This document shows, piece after piece, positions 57,789 through 64,000 of a DNA stretch of 64,000 nt. The DNA lies in NCBI RefSeq assembly GCF_030272615.1, contig NC_081413.1, positions 606,400,209-606,464,208 of the forward strand. Direction: 5' to 3'. Every line of letters starts with the position of its first letter. The stretch's first letter is position 1. The notes under the pieces are model-generated. The model worked only from the letters and a program-made list of their open reading frames with translations. It was not told where the DNA came from and did no database searches. Source of the stretch: Cryptomeria japonica. Its lineage: Eukaryota > Streptophyta > Pinopsida > Cupressales > Cupressaceae. A program made the position numbers and the translations under genes.

Positions 57789-58894
57789 TTGCTAGTGGAA
57801 GAGCCCGTTACTCGAGCATACCTCATCTTCAGAACATCCCTCCAATTCGAGCACCCCTTCACTGTTCGGCTCCATCGCGTTCTTGCCCTTACTTTCATTG
57901 GGACCCCTTCCCCTTTATTAGAGTCCTCTGAGTCCGAGTCTGAAGAGGCGAGCTCTTCACCGACATCTTGGGTGTGTAGGTCAATGGTATATTTTCGCCC
58001 TCCCTTCTCTATGGAAAGTGTATTTTTCTTCCAGTTGTGGTTTACCCTTGCGTTGATCAACCACGCTCTCCCCAGGATGGCGTCATAGCCTTTCTTCTTC
58101 GAGGGAATAACCACGAAATCTAACAAGAATGGTTGCGTGCCAATCGTCACTTGCTGGGCCATCAACAGGCCGAGTGGCTTAATGCCGTGTTGGTCCGCTC
58201 CCACCAAGTTGAATGTGGGTGGCCACAGGGTGGGCTTCCCCAGCCACTTCCATGTTTCTTCTAGTAGTACATTCACCCCAGATCCACCGTCCACAATGGT
58301 GTCCTTCAGAATGGTCCCACGGATACCCATTTCTACCACAGCTGGGTGTCTACCACTGCTCACGGCTAGTAACATCGGGTCAGTCGAAGGGCTGACGGAA
58401 ACCTCCACTTGTGGTGTACTCTTCGTAGCGGTGGCGGGAACCCCTACCTGTGGTGCACTCGACGATGCGGTGCTTTGCACATTGGTGAGGATGGCAGTCC
58501 TCAATTGTGGCATAGAGTCTAGAAGGTCTTTTACCTTTATCGGTACCTCTATCTGCAAGATTTGCTCAATGATGTTATTTTCCGCTTCCGTACGGAATGA
58601 TGTACTCGCCACCTCGTTGTCCCATCGTTCGGTCGTCATCTCGCGTTCAATATTGGCCTTTGCCTCCCGTAATCTCTCCTTCTCCGTACGGGGGTCGGGA
58701 TAAGTGGCTTTTTTCGTCTGGGCGCGGGTGATCGCCAGTACTTCTTTCTCACCAGTCTTCTCAGCCTTCTCAATGTTCAGGAGATTAACCCCTGCCTGCG
58801 GGCAATTTGCGTCCTCATGGTCGCCTGGCCCACACCAACGGCAGAGGTGCTGAGGGGTGGCTTCCTTCGTGCAATCACGGGCGAAGTTCCCCAC
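57746..58894 (-). CDS. Zinc knuckles and aspartic protease, -1 frame relative to gag
   Basis: The frame has 382 codons. It begins with the second half of a zinc knuckle ('GNFARDC') and a fourth knuckle 'CRWCGPGDHEDANC'. A linker with 'LAITRAQT' follows, then a retropepsin-type domain (about residues 170-310) with 'DTIVDGGSGVNVLL', Asp202 being the catalytic residue in an unusual DGGSG setting, and 'DAILGRAWL' as the flap/hydrophobic motif. It would cleave the polyprotein. It is read only if ribosomes shift by -1 near 58890 or if a 1-nt loss there is repaired. The start codon shown is not a real initiation site. Confidence 0.75.
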   Translation of the reverse strand: MGNFARDCTKEATPQHLCRWCGPGDHEDANCPQAGVNLLNIEKAEKTGEKEVLAITRAQTKKATYPDPRTEKERLREAKANIEREMTTERWDNEVASTSFRTEAENNIIEQILQIEVPIKVKDLLDSMPQLRTAILTNVQSTASSSAPQVGVPATATKSTPQVEVSVSPSTDPMLLAVSSGRHPAVVEMGIRGTILKDTIVDGGSGVNVLLEETWKWLGKPTLWPPTFNLVGADQHGIKPLGLLMAQQVTIGTQPFLLDFVVIPSKKKGYDAILGRAWLINARVNHNWKKNTLSIEKGGRKYTIDLHTQDVGEELASSDSDSEDSNKGEGVPMKVRARTRWSRTVKGCSNWRDVLKMRYARVTGSSTSKWRITKCSKATGSK

Positions 58895-60306
58895 TGATTA
58901 CAGGCCCTACATTGGATAATTGGCCGGCCCTTGGCGTCATACTGGAGACGGCTTCCGTTATTGTTCGTATTGTTATTATTACCTCTTCCTCGCCTGTTGT
59001 TTCGATAGCCGCTAGACGAGGCGTTGTTGCTCGCAGGCTGGGACGTGCCCGCTGACGCAGATGGTTCTGTAAAGAGAACCTGTTGGTTACGTGTCCTCAT
59101 ATTGTACGGACACTCCTTGGTAAGGTGTCCGGCAATCTGGCAAATATCGCAAAATGCTTTTTTCGGACAAGACCCCTTGGTGTGTCCATCGGGACGGCAG
59201 TCCGTGCACCATAAGTCCCCTTTGTCGCCTTTGCTTGTGCTTCCTTTGGTTGCCTTTATCTCTCTCATCATTCGCTCCATATCTTTTTGGAGAGCCCGTA
59301 CCTTTCGATTAGAATCGTCATCACTGCTATCACTTTTGTCAGAAGAGGAATCATCCTCCGACGAGGATTTATTTTTCTTCTTCTTGGACGTCTTCTGTTC
59401 ACTTTCTAAATCCATTGCCCTGTTATAGGCGTCGGAATATGAAGAAGGAGGTACTATCTTCATTTTTCGTCTAAGGGATTTCTTTAGACCTTCCACGAAC
59501 CACCGTTTTTTCAGTCCGTCTGCCGGCTGGTTCTCCATCTTTCCTAGCAGCTCTTTGAGCCGCCGGCTGTAGGTTCGGACAGTCTCGTCCTTCCTCTGTT
59601 TCGTGCCGTAGATTTCGGCTACGATCTCATTATCGTCTCTTAGGAGACGAAACTCTGCTTGAAATTCCTTCTTCAGGTCTGCCGATGTGCCAATTTTAGC
59701 CGTATCCGTATCTGAAAACCAGTCGATGGCTACGCCCCTCAGGGTTGCGGGAAACTGTGTTACCCACTCGTCCTCATCGGTAACACAATTCGCTCCCCAA
59801 ATTGTTTCACAAGTGCGACAGTGGCGGACAGGGTCTTCTTTCCCATCCCCATGGAACTTTGGAAGTTTTTGTTTTTGTGCCATACCTTGCCTTTTTACTA
59901 CTGGTGGCTGTTGCCCTACTCCGGATGGGTCAGATCCTATAAGGGGTGCTTGACCGCCGTGCCCCGGTGTCCCTCCGACACTCCTGGCAGCCCCGGTGTC
60001 TTCTCCCTCTTTTGCCTCCTCCCCACTCCTTGGAGTTTTCCTAGCCTCTGGTGTGTGTGGCAAGTCCCTCAAATCCCTCAACTGAGTTTTGGTACACTCT
60101 ATCCTGCGGCGGGTTTCCGCAAGTAACTCCTCCCGACTCCGTGGGTGGCCGCTGGCCTCACCGTCCCCTTCGGAGCGTTCCTCCTCTCTTCGCTTATACC
60201 TCTGTCGCCTTTCCGCTTGTTGTTCAAGGATCAAGGCACGTTGGGCTACTGCACGTTCATCTATATATTGTTGCTTATTTTTGTCTTTATTCAGTGTATT
60301 GGGCAT
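58777..60306 (-). CDS. Gag of the non-autonomous Gypsy-type element
   Basis: The frame has 509 codons from ATG on the minus strand. An N-terminal charged helical region (about 1-130) is followed by the retrotransposon gag domain (about 145-295), with 'KLPKFHGDGKEDP', 'ATLRGVAIDWFSD', 'LKKEFQAEFRL' and 'RTYSRRLKELL'. Next come a lysine/serine/aspartate-rich linker and CCHC zinc knuckles at 367-380 (CTDCRPDGHTKGSC) and 386-399 (CDICQIAGHLTKEC). A third knuckle starts at 466 and runs out of frame after 'CRACNQWG'. It would form virus-like particles and package RNA. The tail after residue 473 is out-of-frame translation. Confidence 0.85.
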   Translation of the reverse strand: MPNTLNKDKNKQQYIDERAVAQRALILEQQAERRQRYKRREEERSEGDGEASGHPRSREELLAETRRRIECTKTQLRDLRDLPHTPEARKTPRSGEEAKEGEDTGAARSVGGTPGHGGQAPLIGSDPSGVGQQPPVVKRQGMAQKQKLPKFHGDGKEDPVRHCRTCETIWGANCVTDEDEWVTQFPATLRGVAIDWFSDTDTAKIGTSADLKKEFQAEFRLLRDDNEIVAEIYGTKQRKDETVRTYSRRLKELLGKMENQPADGLKKRWFVEGLKKSLRRKMKIVPPSSYSDAYNRAMDLESEQKTSKKKKNKSSSEDDSSSDKSDSSDDDSNRKVRALQKDMERMMREIKATKGSTSKGDKGDLWCTDCRPDGHTKGSCPKKAFCDICQIAGHLTKECPYNMRTRNQQVLFTEPSASAGTSQPASNNASSSGYRNNRRGRGNNNNTNNNGSRLQYDAKGRPIIQCRACNQWGTSPVIARRKPPLSTSAVGVGQATMRTQIARRQGLIS

Positions 60307-60439
60307 TAATTCCCAAACAACTTTCTATATACTTAATGACATAAAAAGTAGAACACTTTTATTCATTCATAATGTGGAAGACAAGTTTATGCCAACAATA
60401 TGACATAATTATTACAATAAGTGTTCTTTATTCCGTCCT

Positions 60440-60862
60440 TCACGGTTCAAATGCCCCTGACCTGGCGCCATCTCGTTCTGCTTCCCGTTCCTCGTACCGT
60501 TGCAAAATTTCTTGGCGTCGCTCCTCCCGAGCAATCTCCTCCAGGCGAGCTTGTTGTGCCAACGATGCTTGTGCTAGCAATCGGGGGAGATGGTTCATCA
60601 ACCGATTTACCTCCGGACTCACTTCCAACGCTGTCCACACGGCACTTGGTGGGACTTCCGCCTCCGCCGCCTCTTGTCGCATGTAGGTCTGAATGGCTAC
60701 TTGGAGTAGAATTGAAAATTCTCTCGTCGCGTTGTCTTCTCCTACGTAGAGTTCTGTTTGGGCATCGTCGACTTCCGGGTTCACCTCACCAACGGGTAGG
60801 CCCATTGTGTCTGTGCGCCATCCGTGTCTCCTGTTTCGAGTTCGTGTCGGCAACGGCGCCAA
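60440..60862 (-). CDS. Small ORF upstream of gag
   Basis: The frame has 140 codons starting 2 nt inside the LTR boundary. It overlaps the primer-site region at its very start. It is rich in E, A and R, with a predicted C-terminal helix ('LAQQARLEEIAREERRQEIL'). It resembles the start of gag in composition ('RRQRYKRREEER' there) and may be a duplicated or upstream gag segment. I do not recognise a family. Confidence 0.35.
   Translation of the reverse strand: MAPLPTRTRNRRHGWRTDTMGLPVGEVNPEVDDAQTELYVGEDNATREFSILLQVAIQTYMRQEAAEAEVPPSAVWTALEVSPEVNRLMNHLPRLLAQASLAQQARLEEIAREERRQEILQRYEEREAERDGARSGAFEP
60848..60861 (-). other. Primer-binding site, tRNA-Asp type
   Basis: On the minus strand this reads TGGCGCCGTTGCCG, two bases inside the LTR. 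It is the complement of the last 14 nt of plant tRNA-Asp. The same primer is used by several plant Gypsy lineages. Confidence 0.8.
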
Positions 60863-60863
60863 A

Positions 60864-61174
60864 TGTTTACCTTACTGGGTAAACAGGAAGAATACAGAAA
60901 TCGAACAGTAATGCACAATGCAAATACAAAAGAAGTACCAGAATAATCTTGCCATTAATGTCAAAGGATGTTCATATTATATCTGTCGTCAATATTACAT
61001 GTCCTCCAACACCCGGAGGTGGTACAATATATGACAGCCGAAGGGGTGCGACACAACCGTCACGACTCCAACTACCTACCCGTCGGCTAACTAACTTACC
61101 GCCGTAACTCATTATTACCGACGACAACATAAACATAATATAACAACATAACATAATGATTATTCCCGACAACA
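60864..61174 (-). repeat. 5' LTR (minus-strand element)
   Basis: This is the partner of 55663-55973, 311 bp, with the same TGTTTACC and GACAACA ends. Confidence 0.95.
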
Positions 61175-61179
61175 GGTCT

Positions 61180-61890
61180 CACATAGATACGCAATCGGGT
61201 TTTGATCCCCATCCACCAATCATAGAATCCTAACCAATGGTTTTGACTCTTAAATATCAAAATTTCACAAAATAAAAAAATTGTAACATTAGAAAGAAAA
61301 AAAGAAAAGAAATTGGAGTTTGAAAACATACATTGATGATCTCCATGAATTTGGCAAATTTATCATAAAAAATGGCTTTCACAACCTTTGCTTCAACCTT
61401 CCTACAATAAGGAATCTCTAACCACCTTTCAATCACAAATATGTGCTTAAGGTTGGGCATTGTAGTTACTATAGTTTGCAAGGTGTGAAAATTAATGGCA
61501 AAGTGTTGGACCCATCGCACAAAATCCTTTCCATTAGTGTACTCTTTCATAAGATTTAGGACCCATGTGTGGTTGTCGATGTACTTTATAATATTCCTTG
61601 CATCTTCAACCACATTCTTTACCCAACTTATTTTCCCTATGTCCTCAAGGAGTAGTTCAAGATAGTGGGCAGCACAAGGACTCCAAAAATAATGTTGGGT
61701 GCTTCATCAATAGAAGTCTACTAGTTGCCACATATGTAGTTGCATTGTTGGTCACTATTTGAATGACATTTTCCACTTCCACCTCCATTACCACCTTTTC
61801 CAACATGTTGCACAAGGTCTCTTCATTTTTTATTTTGTTGGATATATCAATTGATTTTATAAAGATTTGTTGCCTCCTGAAGCCACTTAA
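61180..61890 (-). pseudogene. hAT-2 transposase remnant, central part
   Basis: On the minus strand from about 61890 it reads 'KSIDISNKIKNEETLCNMLEK', shown here abridged as 'SIDISNKIKNEE', then 'VIQIVTNNATTYV'. A frameshifted 'LLLEDIGKISWVKNVVEDARN' follows, then 'IIKYIDNHTWVLNLMKEY' and 'QHFAINFHTLQTIV'. Every block has a counterpart in hAT-1 (for example 'TLAGMLEQVVMEV' and 'RITKYIYNHPRVLNLM'). The N-terminal part is missing because the tail of the unit at the right edge abuts at about 61893. The copy is a relic. Confidence 0.75.
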
Positions 61891-61892
61891 AA

Positions 61893-62661
61893 GTTGATGA
61901 GCGTCCCTTCTACCCTTTTCTATGCTAATGATATCAAGAACAAATTATAGCAGCACAAAGTCTGAAATATCTTATTCTCTTCTACACAAAACAGTAAGAA
62001 CTAGTATGAGCTCAAGACTCACAACTATTTCTTATCACAAAATCTATTTCTAATCTCTCTCTCAAGAATAAGTGTGAGCACAAATACTTACAACTCTTCC
62101 CAAGAGAATATTTACTCTAATTGATATTAACCTCCAATACTTGCAACAAAAAGACTGCAAATCAAATTCGATTAAGCTCTCTAAGAAACACTTGCAAGAA
62201 AGATAATGTGGAGCACAAACTCAAGAATGTAGCACAAAGACTCAACACTTGAGCAATCTTCTTCTATTTCTTTCAATTTTTCAATTTACACATAAAAGCT
62301 CAAAGACTTTTTTGTTGCAAATTTGTCAGAGTTTTTGCTTGCTTTCCAAAAGATAAGTAAATACAATAGACCCCCTCTAGAATTTATAGGAGGAGAACCT
62401 TGAGAAAAAGGTGGGAGGATCCTAACTAACTTGAGAAATTCTCTCAACCACCAAGACTTATTCAACAACTAACTATGACTTATTCAAAGTTATAAGTCCT
62501 ATTCTAAATTGACTTGTAACTTGTCTATTTGTATTTACAAAAGAAAAGTAATGACTTAACTTGCAATTTACAAAAAATGTTTTTACAAGTAAACATGTCA
62601 AAAGAGAAATTACAACTAAGAAATTACAATTCTGAAAATGCAACTAAGTGTTGAAAAACAC
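61893..62661 (-). promoter_or_regulatory. LTR-like tail of the third TGTTGTG-type unit
   Basis: Read on the minus strand downstream of the coding region at 62662: a TATA-like cctataaattc (plus 62389-62400), then repeated 'ttgagt.tttgtgct' phrases. 'gagaataagatattt', like the conserved block of the other tails, precedes 'gctcatcaact' at about 61893 where the others end atcaaca. The TATA-to-end distance is about 500 bp, shorter than the others. The match is weaker, so the boundary is approximate. Confidence 0.5.
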
Positions 62662-64000
62662 TTATGTTGCAGCATGTGTAGACATGAATCCTTCAAACTT
62701 TTGGATGATCATTTGCAGCTCATTAGGATTCAGTTCATGGGTATTCTTTGCCACGATCATGGTCTTTACAATAATATCGCTGCAACGAAGGATTGTGGCA
62801 TCATTCTTTTCAAAGGAAGATTGAATTTCCTGTAAGAAGACTTGGTATGTAACCAAAGCTTGAATAGATGCAGCTGAAAATGGTTCACTCTTCCACTTAT
62901 GATGAATCTTCAACTGTAGATCTGAGAGAACCCTTTCTTCTGATAATAATTCCCCATTCTGATCCATGATATTACAAGAAGCTTTCTCACAACGAGAAAC
63001 AACATCTTGAAATACTTCTACTCGCAATCCCATGGCATCATCAATGTCTTCAACAAGTGACTTGAGAACAAGGGCTTTGTTCTCCAAGAGCTCTTGGTAT
63101 TTTAGATGCACAACCCTCAAAGGAATAACTTGATGTTCTGGAAGAACACTTAACTTTTGTTGAGGAATCTTGAGTCAAGTTGTCAAGCTATCTTCCACCT
63201 TTCTCAAGTCCTGTTTGAAAGTGTCAGAAACCTGGCTCAATTGTTCCTCAATGGTCTTCAATTTGACCATCATTTGAAAAACCTCCTTCAAGACCTGTGC
63301 ACACAAATCATGAAGCTGATCTACCCAGGATTCCAATGCTTGTACCTTTTGAGCAGCTCTCTCAACTCCTTGAATTGATTCTCGTGGACCGGAAGAACTT
63401 GAAGGATTGCTCCCTTTACTAGCGGATTTAGTGATCTTTTGAACAGCTGCAACAAGTTGCCTATTCTCCTCTTCTAGCTTGTCCTTCTTCGCTAGAAGCT
63501 CATCATATCGCTATACTAGTGAAGCTACGGACTGCTGGGCATCATGCTTGACTACTTCATGTGTTTGCTTACCCAACTCTACCCTTGTGACCCTATAATC
63601 AACAACTTGCATTTCCTCATGTGGCTTGTCTACAAGAGGCTCAACAATTTCAGCCACCTTCATCTTGTTGTTGTCAACTGTTACCCTTGAGATTGTCTTG
63701 GCTCTTTTAGCAACCTTGGGCTTAGATTGCTTAAGCTGCTGATAATCAAAGACATTGGGAGAAATTTCCTACTTCTTTCTCTTGGGAGTGGAAAAACTGA
63801 GCCATGGAGGTAAAGCCATTAGCTCTCCTTCAGTAGCAACTGAAAGCAAAGGAGAAGCAGTTTCTGTTTGAACAACCATGGTCATCCTGGGGAAAGTATC
63901 TGTCTGGATGGCAACCATGGCTTGCTCGGTAACCAAAGGACATGAAGATTGTCTCATAAACTCCTCAAAGATGGAAGTAGAGGTATCAATTTCTGACAAA
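62662..64000 (-). pseudogene. Conserved unknown protein of the TGTTGTG units (copy 3, C-terminal part)
   Basis: A single minus-strand frame of about 446 codons runs from the window edge to TAA at 62662-62664. It is interrupted by TAG 63771-63769, TAG 63513-63511 and TGA 63177-63175. Parts match copies 1 and 2 in order. 'LPPWLSFSTPKRKK' corresponds to the IP(H)DWL motif. A coiled coil follows ('KDKLEEENRQLVAAV'). Then comes 'ESIQGVERAAQKVQALESWV', cognate to 'ESVNHMEKIANSAQLLDAWV' in copy 2 and 'TEFEGVRDTAKAVREWI' in copy 1. A helical C-terminus ends the protein. The N-terminal half lies beyond the window. Confidence 0.65.

Larger units (their letters stand above)
55663..61174 (-). mobile_element. 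Gypsy-type LTR element with gag and protease but no RT/integrase, 5.5 kb
   Basis: LTRs of 311 bp lie at 55663-55973 and 60864-61174 (TGTTTACC...GACAACA). The perfect duplication ggtct lies at 55658-55662 and 61175-61179. Minus orientation is shown by the tRNA-Asp-type primer site next to the right LTR, a G-rich tract next to the left LTR, and gag-protease on the minus strand. The pol region after protease is collapsed to a short remnant, so the element needs an autonomous relative. It is clearly GC-richer than its surroundings. It splits the hAT-2 transposase. Confidence 0.9.

Noticed and set aside
57471-58703. Plus-strand open frames of 205 and 188 codons
   Set aside because: They are antisense to the protease frame, which has recognisable motifs; these have none.
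59024-60882. Plus-strand open frames opposite gag
   Set aside because: They are shadows of the gag frame, whose domain motifs and zinc knuckles are on the minus strand.

Overview
The window looks like plant nuclear DNA, most probably from a large-genome gymnosperm. It is AT-rich. The only host-like coding sequence is two short exons separated by about 37 kb. Nearly everything else is nested transposable elements. The species is an inference; nothing in the sequence fixes it.

Host gene. Two plus-strand exons (15956-16047 and 53046-53196) have clean AG/GT borders and matching phases. Together they encode a segment typical of the plant HspBP1/Fes1/SIL1-type Hsp70 nucleotide exchange factors. 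The intron between them is about 37.0 kb. The second exon carries an in-frame TGA, so this copy may be inactive.

Left part, 1-15 kb. There is a decayed LTR (1-1240) related to the large Gypsy element further right, and a 48-bp tandem repeat. A very young minus-strand non-autonomous LTR element follows (2989-8872), with 2275-bp LTRs that look almost identical, an initiator-tRNA-Met primer site and no proteins. Next is an LTR-like tail (about 10120-14968) interrupted by a complete-ended hAT transposon (10711-14522) with an 8-bp target duplication and a decayed transposase.

Middle, 20-35 kb. Degenerate 5S-rRNA-derived repeats, in tandem and head-to-head, are interrupted at a defined point by a 7.1-kb unit (21120-28266). 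A related 6.3-kb unit follows (29141-35429). Both begin TGTTGTG, end CAACA and have near-perfect 5-bp flanking duplications, yet neither has visible terminal repeats. Each holds an array of small palindromes, a possible leader intron, a decayed coding region of about 1.1-1.2 thousand codons, and a tail with TATA and poly(A) signals. The two proteins are clearly homologous and resemble no gag-pol that I recognise. A third relative lies on the minus strand at the right edge (62662-64000), with its own tail. I read these as either solo copies of a giant LTR with a gene in U3, or an unusual mobile unit. This is the most interesting system in the window.

Right-centre, 35.6-49.4 kb. A 13.8-kb Gypsy element has 3.45-kb LTRs and a GTACA target duplication. 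It carries gag-protease, then an extra RNase H upstream of reverse transcriptase, then RT, a degenerate native RNase H and integrase. Several stops and frameshifts make this copy inactive.

Right, 54-64 kb. A decayed minus-strand hAT transposase is split by a 5.5-kb minus-strand Gypsy-type element (55663-61174). That element keeps gag and protease but has lost RT and integrase, and it holds a GC-rich palindromic minisatellite. Stop codons in the decayed coding regions are mostly TAG, as expected from C-to-T decay of CAG in methylated CHG context.
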